Assembly (NCBI GenBank): GCA_010909165.1
Contig: VJWM01000068.1
Span: 372,001 to 436,000, forward strand
From: Anthoceros angustus
Taxonomy: Eukaryota; Streptophyta; Anthocerotopsida; Anthocerotales; Anthocerotaceae
Length of the DNA: 64,000 nucleotides
Direction: 5' to 3'
In this document: positions 37,301 through 49,897 of the stretch, piece by piece
How positions within the stretch are numbered: position 1 is the stretch's first letter
Layout of the letters: the number at the start of each line of letters is the position of its first letter
Made by a program: the position numbers and the translations under genes
Notes under the pieces: model-generated
The model's input: the letters and a program-made list of their open reading frames with translations, nothing else
What the model was told of the DNA's origin: nothing
The model's database searches: none

Positions 37301-37627
37301 ATGCAAAACAGTAGTCGTGTGATCCTACAAGGTGATATTGAAATCAGCCAGCACTGTGCATATTTGCAGTTTCCCTCAACTGCTTCCATGAAAGCCCATC
37401 AAGAACCAACAGTTAGAAATAGAATGAGCCAAGGACCACCTAAACCCAATTGCATACCCTGCCACCTCTACCCACCACTTCCTTGCCACCTCAATCCACC
37501 GATCCCCTGCCACCCGTACCCAACAGGTCCCTGCACCTCAACCCACCACTCCCCTACCACATATACCTAACACTGTAAACTTAGTCCAAAGCTCTCCTTA
37601 AAGAAAAAGTTTATCAAATATGCTGCA
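37301..37627. other. Intergenic, tandem Pro/His-type words
   Basis: A short array at about 37455-37560 repeats CCTGCCACCTCTACCCACCA-like words of roughly 30 bp. No gene seen. Confidence 0.4.
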
Positions 37628-39545
37628 GATCTAGGCAGTGTAACCTGTGCTCCACACATCAGGTTCCAGTTTTCATGCTACATACTCCTTGTCAAGCTAG
37701 ACCTCAAGATAAGCCTACTCTCTGCTCTGTGTGTGCTGAGATCTGCTTCCTTACAGCGCGGTGGTGTGGTGGTGACCTCTTCTATGAGAACAGAAATAGA
37801 CAACGTCTCCAACCGGAGTCCGCTTCCTCGTAGTGCGGCGAAGTAGCGCGCGCGACAACTCAAATTTGTTGAGTTACACGCTGACGATCTGTTTGCTCAT
37901 CTCGTACACACATTATAAAATGATTTAGGTAAGGGCCCGCGTGCCGCCGCGTACCTACCTGTTCTCGGTCCCTGTTCAAACATATTGTGACAAGTGCCCG
38001 CTGAGTGAGACAATGCCCGTCCCAAGTAGTCTTTAAATTTAGACTTTCATTTTGAATATTTTCATGAGTATTTTAATTTTAAATTTTAATCTTATATAGA
38101 AATAATATATTTATATATCCTGTAAAAAAATCAAACAGTTTGGAGAAGAAATAAATTAGATCAAATTATTAACGCTACATGAGGACAAAATAACAATGTT
38201 TTGTCCATTTCTAACTACAGTCAGACCCCTCTAATTGGGAACAATTGGGAGTAGCAAAAATCGTCCCATTTAGAGGGGTTCCCGTTTAGGCATTTTCATC
38301 TTTTTTGAAAATAAAAATATTTAAAAAATCAAAAATCCTTTAAATCAAAATTCGAAAGAGCTTAAAAGCTTCCAAAAATCCAAAAATCTAAAAAATCCAA
38401 AAATCCAAAATGCTCCCTCAGACTACGTAGTCACAACCTAATTCTAGTTTGCGGGTTAAAATAATCATCAATCCTTGATTGATCAGTTCTTTCATCCAAT
38501 GACTAGCAATATGTTTTTCCAATGAAAATGCAATTTCAAAGCATCAAGAGTGTTATGTGGCATCTCTTCCAAAAACATCTTTGCTATCCTCATAGCATTA
38601 TCTACAGCATCCTTTGTCTGCAGATCTAGGCAACTCGTGCTCCACACATCAGTTCCAGTATGCTACATACTCCTTGTCAAGCTAGACCTCAAGATAAGCC
38701 TACTCGCCTGTGTGTGAGATCCGCCTCTACATGGGTGGTGTGGTGGTGACCTCTTCTATGAGAAGAAATAGACAACGTCTCCAACCGAGTCCGCTTCCTC
38801 AGAGGCTTAAGAAGGCGACAACTCAAATTTGTTGAGTTACACGACGATCTGCTTGCTCATCTGCACACATTATAAAATGATTTAGGTAAGGGCCAGCGCC
38901 CGCTGCACTACATTCTCGGTCCCCTGCTCAAACATATTGTGCCTACCGAGAGTGAGACAATGCGTCCCAAGTAGTCTTTAAATTTAGACTTTCATTTTGA
39001 ATATTTTCATGAGTATTTTAATTTTAAATTTTAATCTTATATAGAAATAATATATTTATATATCCTGTAAAAAATCAAACAGTTTGGAGAAGAAATAAAT
39101 TAGATCAAATTATTAATCGCATGAGGACAAAATAACAATGTTTTGTCCATTTCTAACTGATCGAGACCCTCTAATTGGGAACAATTGGGAGAAAAATCGT
39201 CCCATTTAGAGGGTTCCGTTTAGGCATTTTCATCTTTTTGAAAATAAAAATATTTAAAAAATCAAAAATCCTTTAAATCAAAATTCGAAAGAGCTTAAAA
39301 GCTTCCAAAAATCCAAAAATCTAAAAAATCCAAAAATCCAAAATGCTCCCTCAGATTACGGCTGCCAACCTAATTCTAGTTTGCGGGTTAAAATAATCAT
39401 CAATCCTTGATTGATCGAGTTCTTTCATCCAATGACTAGCAATATGTTTTCAATGAAAATGCAATTTCAAAGCATCAAGAGTGTTATGTGGCATCTCTTC
39501 CAAAAACATCTTTGCTATCCTCATAGCATTATCTACAGATCCTTT
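37628..39545. repeat. Tandem duplication of about 0.95-1.0 kb
   Basis: Copy 1 (37628 to about 38620) and copy 2 (about 38624 to 39545) both start GATCTAGGCA, pass through CTAATTGGGAACAATTGGGA and an AAAATCC-rich stretch, and end CTATCCTCATAGCATTATCT. Copy 2 is shorter through many small deletions in otherwise identical sequence. Confidence 0.85.
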
Positions 39546-39981
39546 GTCGTCGTGATCTTGGCGCTATGGTCTCCGTGACATATCATTCTCCTCACCCTCC
39601 TCATTGACAGGCGGAGGGACTAGGAACAATGCTTCTGATCACAAAGCATAGTGTACAGAACTACTACATATATAGGCCCAATCTCGATGACTATCTACGT
39701 TTTATGATATAATCTCGATAGCCTTTAACTTGACATAATCTCAATAACTCATGATTTAATCTCGATAAGATGATTTCCTCAATTTTTTTTATTTTTTAAA
39801 AAAATATGTATTTTCCCTTTTACAAAGGTGTACTTGCATTGAATGTTTGGGAGACATGTTCCCATTTACAAATTAGAGAGGTTTCCCATTTAGCATGTAG
39901 CACATTCAAGGGAGTAAGCCCGGGCGTCCCATTTAAAGGGGGTTCCCATTTATAGGGGTCCCAATTAGAGGGGTTTGACTG
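38218..39981 (-). mobile_element. pogo/Tigger-like DNA transposon relic with TA target duplication
   Basis: The left end CAGTCAGACCCCTCTAATTG (38218 on) is the inverted repeat of the right end, which on the minus strand reads CAGTCAAACCCCTCTAATTG (ending at 39981), and both are flanked outside by TA (38216-38217; 39982-39983). CAGTCRR termini with TA duplication are a hallmark of pogo-type Tc1/mariner elements. Subterminal CCCATTTA/GGGGTTCCC words repeat near both ends. On the minus strand about 38490-38620 and 39410-39545 read AMRIAKMFLEEMPHNTLDAL, possibly a transposase C-terminal remnant. The internal tandem duplication means the original element may have been nearer 0.8 kb. Confidence 0.65.
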
Positions 39982-40139
39982 TAGTGTGAGCACCAAAGCA
40001 TGCTTGGAAGCATGAAGGCGCTTCCGCTTCTGCACGCCCATCGAGGAATGATGGCCGTGCACAGATTTTGCTGTGGAGGACACATTAGAGTGGGAGTTGC
40101 TTCAAGCCCTGCCTTTGGTGCCTGAAGCCACATCGTACT

Positions 40140-40323
40140 TCTCTGCTAACCACTCAGTGGTTAGCAGAGACTATGCCAACACATCGTACAGGAAGAATGG
40201 AAGCATGAAGGCACTTCCGCTAACTAATGTGAGCACCAAAGCATGAAACTATGCCAACATACATCGTACAGGAAGAATGGAAGCATGAAGGCACTTCCGC
40301 TAACTAATGTGAGCATCAAAGCA
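40140..40323. repeat. 15-bp-arm palindrome followed by a 77-bp tandem pair
   Basis: TCTCTGCTAACCACT and its reverse complement flank one base at 40140-40170. From 40170 the unit beginning ACTATGCCAACA and containing GGAAGCATGAAGGC is present twice (to about 40246 and to 40323), and a third partial relative is at 39985-40030. Confidence 0.8.
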
Positions 40324-40329
40324 TCCTCT

Positions 40330-41855
<1,526 letters not shown>

Positions 41856-41958
41856 AATCCCGTAATTGTCATAAACCCACCGCCTTGCACTCTTGCAATG
41901 GGGTGCTGTACTCTGACCTTCGTAGATTCGCTCGGCGACGAGAGCTTGGCCCTGCACA

Positions 41959-42308
41959 ATGAGCGCTCTGCAAGGAGTGAAGGAGGCGGCAGCTCGTATC
42001 TTCGGCCACGTTTTAGGAAACGGATTGAGGTCAGGGCACAAGGTCTTGCGGCAGCCTCTGGTAGGGTCCAAGATTGCGTCATGGTATCCCACGCCCATGC
42101 AGAAGCTGGACCCCATGTTCGAAGATCCCAACGAGAGAAGGTAAATGTTGGATGAGCTGGGTGGAATTTGGTTGCATTGTGGGGGATTCACAATGGCATT
42201 TTGATGTTCTGCAGACGAGTTCTGAAGCTGGAGAGATTGCGGCGTAGAGGCAAGGGTCCCCCGAAGAAGGGGCACGGTAAACGAGCTTCCAAGCGGGCAG
42301 GAAAATAG
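41959..42308 (+). CDS. MRPS33: Mitochondrial ribosomal protein mS33
   Basis: CDS 41959-42140 and 42215-42308, joined across a 74-bp GT-AG intron with phase 2, encodes 91 aa. The N-terminus has ARIFGHVL and the centre has KVLRQPLVGSKIASWYP; the end is a basic tail with RRRGKGPPKKG, the signature of plant mS33. The length matches the family (about 90-100 aa). It is a small-subunit protein of the mitoribosome, nuclear-encoded. The ATG used directly precedes the conserved helix, and a separate presequence is not needed in this family. It lies 207 bp upstream of the first ATG of the PPR gene at 42516, same strand. Neither exon alone is an obvious gene, so it is easily missed. Confidence 0.9.
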
Positions 42309-42515
42309 AGGTTTCGAGCTCGCCAGGGTTTCAAGTTGAAGACTGTAGTGGTATGAAATCCGTCAGGTTAGGGGAATCAAGCTTGGGGCCCTCGGCATGA
42401 GTAGGGCTTTGTAGGTAGAGAGATAGAAGCGAAGATGTAGTGAGGTTGATCCGTGGTCTATCCGAGCAGGGATCTGTGCAGCTTCATTGGCAGGGTTGTG
42501 ACATATGACATTTCC

Positions 42516-45500
42516 ATGACTGTGACCCGTTCAGGGTCATCGTTCAGCAGTGATGAAATTGGAGTCCTTTTGTTCATTCTGGTGCTGTTCACGTTCACCT
42601 CCTTTGGAGATCTGGTTCAGCAGGAGATAGCACGGGGCTCCAATGTTGGTGTCGCCATGCTTTTTTTCACCTGTTTGGTGAGGTTGAAAGTAACGAGGCT
42701 TGCACTGGAGACACATTTCGTTGTTGGTGTACGGTATTCTTCCAATTGGCGTGTGAGTCCTTCGGTAATTCGTGTTTTTCATCTGCGGAGGCACCTTAGC
42801 ACCAAAGCGACGAGCCATGAAGGAAAGTCTGTGGTCTGGCAACGACAGGAGAGTACCTCTCACGCTGATAGCACCCCAACGTCACGACGATCTGCTCGGA
42901 GCGGAATTCACAATCGTGCAGACTTGATCAGATTGTGCAAGCATGGACCCCTTGATGATGCCTTCAGGGTTGTCAATGATCTCGCTCAAAGTGGTGCAGA
43001 TGTTTCTTCCCGTGTATTGCACGATCTGTTGCTCAGGTGTACCAAACAGCAGGATGGGGTAACAGGGAGGCAGGTTCATTCTCTAATAATCAAGAAGGGG
43101 CTTGAGTCTGACACATTTTTGGGGTACCACCTTATTCAGTTGTATTCTGCTTGTGGCAGTCTGCTCGAGGCGCAGGGTGTGTTCAATAAACTGCTCGCAC
43201 CGGACAAGTTTGCTTGGGTGGCGATTATTGTGGCCTATAGCAGGCATGATCAAGCTGGGCAGGCAGTAAATATGTACTTCAAAATGCGAGATTCAGGCTT
43301 AGAACCTGATGGCTACACGTATGTAGCTGTTATCAAAGCCTGTGCAAGGGGTGCAGCACTGACAGCTGGCAGATTGATCCACACAGACATCATGCAACGG
43401 GGTCTTGAATTGAATGTGTTTGTTGCCAGCGCTCTCATTGAGATGTACATGAAATGTGCGAGCTTGGTTGATGCTCGCTCTGTGTTTGATCGTTTGCCAG
43501 AGAAAGACCTTGTCACATGGAATGCGATGATGGGTGGATATGCCCAAGACAAGAACTCCCACGAGGCCCTAGCACTTTACGAGCAGATGCTTGACAAGGG
43601 CGTTGAGCCGAACAGGATCACTCTTCTGAGTGCCCTCAAAGCATGTTCCAGCGCTGGTTTCGAAGTCCTTGGTCAGATTAATAGGCTTCATGCTCATGTT
43701 GTGGAAACGGGTCTGGAGTCAGATTTGTTCATTGCCACTGCCCTCATTGGCATTTATTCAAAATGTGAAAGACTTGAAGATGCAAGACAAATATTCGATG
43801 GGCTGCCGAAAAGAGATGTGGCAACATGGAATGCCATGATTGCAGGATATGCCCAGCATGGAAATGGGTGGGATGCAATTCAGCTATTCTATGCAATGCA
43901 GGAGAGTGGCTTCCATCCAGACAAGGTTACACTTTTGAGCATCTTGAGGGCTGGATCCAGCTTAGCAGCACTTGACCAGGGGAAGCTGATCCATCATCAC
44001 TTTGTCCAAAACGGTTTCTTGATAGATGTAGACGTCGGCACCAGACTCATATGTATGTATGCGAAATGTGGGAGTGTTGGGGATGCCCGACAAGTGTTCG
44101 ATTCTTTGCCAGTGAAGAATCTGGTTTCCTGGAATGAAATGATTGCAGGATATGCTGAGCTCGGATGTGGTTCTGAGGCTATGGAACTTTTCCTGCAACT
44201 AGATCAGGAGGGTTTGCAGCCAAACAATGTGACAATTGTGCAAGTCCTGAAAGCATGTTCCGTTGCAGCAGTTTTAGCTCAGGTCAGGGTGCTCCATGCA
44301 CACGTGATGAAATTGGGTGCAGAGTCAGATCTGTTTGTTGCCAGTTCACTTATTGACTTGTATTCCAAGTGTGGAAATGTGGATGGTGGTCGTAGAGTGT
44401 TTGACAGATTGCCAAGAAGAGACCTGGTGACATGGAATGCGATGATTGCAGGCTATGCCCAGCTTGGCCGTGGTGAGGATGCACTGACTCTCTTTCAGCA
44501 GATGGAAAAGGAAGGACTGCACCCAAACCAGTTTACGTGGGTAAGCATGCTGAAAGCATGTTCGAGACTGGATCAAGGAAAGATTCTTCATGCCAAGATC
44601 CTTCAGAGTGGGCTGGACTCAGATGTAGTTGTTGGTAACAGTCTCATTGATATGTATGCAAAATGTGATAGCCTGGAGAATGCACGCGCGGTGTTCGATA
44701 CGTTGCAGAAAATGGAACAGATTACTTGGACTACAATGATTGCCGGATATGTTCAAGCCAGAAATGGTGAGGAGGCTCTTCAGCTGTTCAAGCGCATGCA
44801 ATGTGAGGGGTTATACCCTAGCAAGCTCACTCTTGTGAGCTTATTGAAGGCATGCACTAGCAGTGAAGCCCTTGACCAGGGTAAGGTGATTCATGACTAC
44901 ATCATTGACAATGCGTTGGAGCTTGATGTGATTGTCGGGAACACTCTGATCTCCATGTACTGCAAGTGTGTGAGCACGAAGGATGCACGCAAGGTGTTTG
45001 ACACAATGCCAGTTAGAAATTTGGCGTCTTGGAATACAATGATTTTAGGTTATGCACAGGATGGCGATTGTGATGAGGCGTTTCGTCTCTTCCATAGTAT
45101 GCAACAAGAGGCGCTGCAGCCAGATAATTATACTTTTGTTGGCTGCTTGAAAGCCTGTTCTACCACATCTGCTTTAGAACAGGGCAAGTGGTTCCATTCT
45201 CAGACTGTGGATGCTAGTTTGGAATTGGACACTTTTGTTGCCAGCACTCTCATTGATATGTACGGTAAATGTGGGAGCATGGAGGATGCCCGTAAGTTAT
45301 TCGACAGGTTGCCAACAAGGCCTCTGGTTGCCTGGACTGCTATGGTTGCAGGATATGCACAACAGGGGGATGGCCAGGAGGCCTTCAAATTCTTTCGGGA
45401 CATGCAGCATGAGGGCATGCTTCCTGATAAGGTCACCGTATTGAGCATCCTGAAGGCATGCTCAAGTGTAGCAGCACTGAGTCAGGGCAAAATTGTTCAT

Positions 45501-46304
45501 GCCCAGGCACTGAAACAGGGATTGCAATCAGATGTGACTGTCATCAACAGTCTTGTGGATATGTATGCAAAATGCGGAAGCCTGGAGTCTGCTAGGAAAG
45601 TCTTTGAAGGAGCTGAGAGGCGAGATTTGGTGTCCTGGAACGCCATGATTGCAGGCTATGCCCAACATGGACGTGGTCGAGAGGCGCTGGACCTCTTTCA
45701 GCTGATGCGCAATGAGGGGATGCATCCAGACAGTGTCACTTTTCTATCGTTACTATCTGCGTGCAGCTATGCTGGTTTACTGGAAGACGGGCTACTCCTG
45801 TTCAGATCCATGCCCCAAACCCCCGAGGTAGAGCACCATGTGCGCATGGTAGATCTGCTTTGCCGCTCTGGGTGTCTGCATGAAGGAGAGGACTTCATAA
45901 AGCAGCTGCCAGCAGAGCCTGACATTGTCGTGTGGATGTCTTTGCTTGGTGCCTGCCGCACATATGGGAGTGTAGAATTGGGAAGACGTGCATTCGAGGC
46001 CATAGTGAGGTTGGATCCCGCAAATGCTGCCGCGCACGTGCTCATGGCAGAAACATATGCTTCCGCTGGCAATTACCAAGAAGAAGCAGAACTGAGGAGG
46101 AGAATGCTCAGAGCAGGCGCAAAGAAGGAACCCGGTCGGACTTGGATGGAGTATGACTCAAAGGTGCACACATTTGTCGTGGAGGACGAAAGGCATTATG
46201 ATAGAAAAGAGATTTATGCACAGCTTGAGAGCCTTATGGAGGCAATTGCAGGGGACGCGGTGAATCATGTTCATGTGGGCCTTGGCGAGAAGCGTGCACA
46301 GTAG
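42516..46304 (+). CDS. Giant PLS-class PPR protein, E-type, no DYW domain (PPR1)
   Basis: Intronless frame; from the first in-frame ATG (42516) it gives 1262 aa; an alternative ATG at 42657 gives 1215 aa and starts just before a basic, Ser-rich stretch (VRYSSNWR...RHLSTKA) that looks like a mitochondrial presequence. About nine consecutive P-L-S triplets follow, each with W(N/T)AMIAGYAQ, LKACS..AL.QGK..H and SLIDMYAKCG..DAR.VFD words. The C-terminus has the E1/E2 motifs (ACRTYGSVELGRRAFE; GRTWMEYDSKVHTFVV) and stops about 35 residues later. The cytidine-deaminase-like DYW domain is absent. PLS PPR proteins bind organellar RNA one base per motif and mostly guide C-to-U editing; an E-type member would need a DYW partner. 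The target cannot be told from the sequence alone. Confidence 0.9.
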   Translation: MTVTRSGSSFSSDEIGVLLFILVLFTFTSFGDLVQQEIARGSNVGVAMLFFTCLVRLKVTRLALETHFVVGVRYSSNWRVSPSVIRVFHLRRHLSTKATSHEGKSVVWQRQESTSHADSTPTSRRSARSGIHNRADLIRLCKHGPLDDAFRVVNDLAQSGADVSSRVLHDLLLRCTKQQDGVTGRQVHSLIIKKGLESDTFLGYHLIQLYSACGSLLEAQGVFNKLLAPDKFAWVAIIVAYSRHDQAGQAVNMYFKMRDSGLEPDGYTYVAVIKACARGAALTAGRLIHTDIMQRGLELNVFVASALIEMYMKCASLVDARSVFDRLPEKDLVTWNAMMGGYAQDKNSHEALALYEQMLDKGVEPNRITLLSALKACSSAGFEVLGQINRLHAHVVETGLESDLFIATALIGIYSKCERLEDARQIFDGLPKRDVATWNAMIAGYAQHGNGWDAIQLFYAMQESGFHPDKVTLLSILRAGSSLAALDQGKLIHHHFVQNGFLIDVDVGTRLICMYAKCGSVGDARQVFDSLPVKNLVSWNEMIAGYAELGCGSEAMELFLQLDQEGLQPNNVTIVQVLKACSVAAVLAQVRVLHAHVMKLGAESDLFVASSLIDLYSKCGNVDGGRRVFDRLPRRDLVTWNAMIAGYAQLGRGEDALTLFQQMEKEGLHPNQFTWVSMLKACSRLDQGKILHAKILQSGLDSDVVVGNSLIDMYAKCDSLENARAVFDTLQKMEQITWTTMIAGYVQARNGEEALQLFKRMQCEGLYPSKLTLVSLLKACTSSEALDQGKVIHDYIIDNALELDVIVGNTLISMYCKCVSTKDARKVFDTMPVRNLASWNTMILGYAQDGDCDEAFRLFHSMQQEALQPDNYTFVGCLKACSTTSALEQGKWFHSQTVDASLELDTFVASTLIDMYGKCGSMEDARKLFDRLPTRPLVAWTAMVAGYAQQGDGQEAFKFFRDMQHEGMLPDKVTVLSILKACSSVAALSQGKIVHAQALKQGLQSDVTVINSLVDMYAKCGSLESARKVFEGAERRDLVSWNAMIAGYAQHGRGREALDLFQLMRNEGMHPDSVTFLSLLSACSYAGLLEDGLLLFRSMPQTPEVEHHVRMVDLLCRSGCLHEGEDFIKQLPAEPDIVVWMSLLGACRTYGSVELGRRAFEAIVRLDPANAAAHVLMAETYASAGNYQEEAELRRRMLRAGAKKEPGRTWMEYDSKVHTFVVEDERHYDRKEIYAQLESLMEAIAGDAVNHVHVGLGEKRAQ

Positions 46305-46508
46305 CGTGCCTGGAGACGCAGCTCAAGTGCCTACCTGCTGTTGGCAAGCTTTATGGTGTTGAATGATGAGAACCCTTATCTACCTGTAGAGGACTGCGAC
46401 GCGAACCGCCCCACTCAGGACAAACGGTGATGGGGAGGTCACGTACCTGACCCTCAATGGAATGTGGCATACCACCCGTCATTCCCCTAGGACGTCCGTC
46501 AAGCAAGC

Positions 46509-49500
46509 ATGTCTTGCGTCAAGGCCAACATGATTCAGCAGGGAACTGTGCCTCCCGTGCACATATATAAGGACTTGTTGGAGACATGCATGAAAAGGAG
46601 GGACCTTGCTGAAGCCAAGTTCGTTTATGCTGATTTGGCGAAACATGGATTGGAATCCAACAGCTTTCTGAGCGATCTCCTGGTGACCACTCTAGTCAAG
46701 TGTGGGGGTTTTGAGGATGGGCTACAAGTATTTGAAAGGTTGTCCCAACGAACAGTGTTCTCTTGGACAGCGATTATTTCAGGGTATTGCAATGCTGGAC
46801 AGTACCAGGAGGCCCTCTCCTGCTATGATCAAATGCTCCAGGAAAGAGTCAAACCCAATAACTATACATTTGTAAGTTTGCTGAAAGCATGCGCCAGGTT
46901 AAGGGACTTGGACACAGGCAAGCGCATACATGCTGATGCTTTCAAGCATGGATATGCATCAGACCTGTTTGTGAGGAGTGCTTTGGTCACAATGTATGCC
47001 AAGTGCGGGAACACACGGGAGGCGCAGCAAGTGTTTGATGAACTGCCCCAACGGAATGTGGTTTTGTGGAACGCAATGCTTTCAGCTTACTCCCAGCAGG
47101 ACCAAGGAGAAACAGCCTTGCAGATCTACTGTCAAATGCAAGAAGAGGGGGTTGTCCCAAATGCGCGGACCTTTGTCAGCTGTCTGCAAGCCTGTGGTAA
47201 CCTTGCAGAAAGGGAGGAGAGCATGCTAGTTGATGGCCGAAATGTGAACGTTGAGGCTCTGAAGCTGGGCAGAGAGATACATGCGAGAGCTGTGAGCATG
47301 GGGTGTGATTCAGACATCTTTGTTGGAAACACCTTGGTTAGCATGTATGCGAAGTGTGGTAGTATTGAGGAGGCGGAGGATGTTTTTCAGAAATTATCCT
47401 GGCGCGATGTGGTGTCATGGACCGTGATGATAGCCGCACGTGTGCAGCAGAACGAATGTGAGAAGGCGCTGGACATGTTCTGGCAGATGCCAGCGCTAGG
47501 GATCATGCCCGAAGGTCGAACTTTTGTCAGTGCATTACAGGCATGTGGCAACCTTGCAGATCAGGAGGAATGTGCTTCTGTGGATGGCGGAAATGTGAAG
47601 GTGGATTGCTTGCAAAAAGTGAGGAAAATACATGCTATGGCAACGGATAGGGGTTTGCACTCTGATTCGTTCCTTGGTAGCACGTTGATCAGTACGTATG
47701 GTAAGTGTGGGAGCATGAAGGATGCCGAACAAGTGTTTGGCATGTTGCAGAAGGATGTGGTGTCGTGGACTGCCATGATTGCAGCATGTGCGCAGCAGGA
47801 CCAAGGAGAAAGGGCCTTGGAGATCTACAGTCAAATGCAAGAGGCGGGGTTCCTGCCTGGGGCCCGCACCCTTGTCAGTGCCCTCCAAGCATGTGGCAGC
47901 CTTGCAATCAAGGAGGACATTACAGTTGTTGATGGACAAAATGTGAAGGTGGAGTCCTTGCAAAAAGGGCAAGAAGTCCATGCTGCAGCCTACCAAATTG
48001 GTCTGCAGTCAGACAGATTTGTCTGTAACTCTCTGATTACGATGTATGCAAAGTGTGGCAGCTTAGGAAATGCAGCCCAAGTATTCAGCAGCTTGCACCA
48101 GCGTGATGTCGTGTCTTGGAATGCTATGATGGCAGCGTATGCTGATCAGACCCAAGGAGAGAGGGCCCTGCAGATCTATCAACAGATGCGAGAGGCAGGG
48201 ATGAGGCCAGATGCTCGGACCATGGTCTGTGCACTCCAAGCATGTGGGAGCCTCGCAGATAAAGAAGAAAGTATGGATGAGAAATATGTGAAAGAAGAGT
48301 CTTTGCATTTGGGAAAGGGATTACATGCTGATGCTTCGGAGCAGGGTTTGGCATTGGACGTATTTGTTGGTAGCACCGTAGTGAGTATGTATGCAAAATG
48401 TGGAAGCATCAAGGATGCGGAAGACATGTTTGAGAGACTTCCGCACCGCAATGCGGTCTCATGGACTGCCATGATTTCCGCGTACACTAAACAGGACCAA
48501 GGAGATAAAGCTTTGAAGCTTTACCAACAGATGCAAGAGGAAAAGGTCGTCCCAGATGCTCGAACCTTTGTTAGTGCTCTCCAAGCCTGCAGTCTGATTG
48601 CTGAAAAAGAGAAAACTGTCTTTGTTGATGGGCAGACTGTGAAGGCGGGTCTACTCCAACAGGTGAGGAAAATACATGCTGAAGCTGTGAGCAGGGGTTG
48701 TGGTACAGATACATTTGTCGCTAGTACACTGGTAAACACGTATGCAAAGTGTGGCAGCATCAAGGATGCACAGCAGGTGTTTGATCGCTTGTCGCAGCGT
48801 AATGTGGTGTCATGGACTGGCATGATTGCCGCATTTGTTGAGCTGGGTCATGGAGACAAAGCTGTGCAACTATTTGCCCAGATGCAGGCGGAAGGCGTGA
48901 GTCCCGACGAGGCCACCTACCTTTCCATCCTGAAGGCTTGCAACACTACAGGAGCTCTGAACAACTGTCTGCAGACCCACCAGAGTATTATTGACACTGG
49001 AGTAGAGTGCACTCTTTGGATGGCAACTAGTCTCATCCACGCATATGGGAAATGTGGAAGCATGGTGGATGCTCAAAGTGTGTTTGACTCTCTCCTTCGC
49101 CCCAACTTAATGGCATGGAACGCACTATTAGCTTCATATTCCCGACTCGGGAATTGGGAGCATAGTGTGCAATGCTATGAAAAAATGCGTGTGGCAGGAG
49201 TGCAACCAGATGGAGTGACATTCCTGGCATTAGTTTCCGCATGCAGTCATGCTGGCATGGTGGACAAGGGGCTGGAGTATTTTGAAACCATGACCAGGGA
49301 CCTTGCCATCCCCCGCAGCTGGAGCACTTCGCCTGTGTGATCGACCTTGTCGCTCGGGCAGGACTCTTCGGCAAGACAGAAGACCTTCTGGCACAGATGC
49401 CCATGCAGCCCAACCTGCCAGTATGGCTGTGTGTGCTAAGCGCCTGCAGGAAGCATAACTATGTGTCTCTAGGAAGGAGAGCCTTCGACGCCGCTTACGC

Positions 49501-49765
49501 CTTAGAACCCAACCACGCTGCTGCATATGGACTCATGTCAAGCATCTACGCCGATGCTGGCATGCCGGACTCTGCAGAGCAGATAGACAGCTTGAGACAC
49601 CATGCAGTTTCTTGGAAGGAGCCTGGCCGAAGCTGGATCGAGCATGCCCAAGAAGTCCACACATTTGTGGTGGGAGATGCCAGGCACGTCCAGGCAGCCC
49701 GGTTGAAAGAGCTGGTGCGACACCTTAGCGCAAGAATAAGACAGCGTTTTCCCATAGAAATTTGA
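46509..49765 (+). CDS. Second giant PLS-class PPR protein with one frameshift (PPR2)
   Basis: The frame from ATG 46509 runs to 49340; the remaining E domain (DLVARAGLFGKTEDLL ... GRSWIEHAQEVHTFVV) continues in another frame from about 49310 to TGA/TAA at 49765. One extra C in the C5 run at about 49311-49315 would restore an unbroken protein of about 1085 aa. About eight W.AMI units are seen. Five of the L motifs carry an insertion of about 14-17 residues of VDGxNVKVxxLxxG type before the IHA helix. No DYW domain follows. An in-frame TAG at 46488 precedes the ATG and no targeting peptide is visible, so an upstream exon may be missing. It lies 204 bp after PPR1, same strand. Either a consensus error or an early pseudogene. 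Confidence 0.8.
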
Positions 49766-49897
49766 TTCCGAGGGATAAGAGCTGTTTGGACTTCGCAGTG
49801 CCACGTGAGCTTCGCCTTCGTCACGCCACCCGTCCAGGCTTGTCCACCTTCCTACATCCCGCCTCCGCTTCTTGCCCTTACCAGCTCAAATGTCTTC

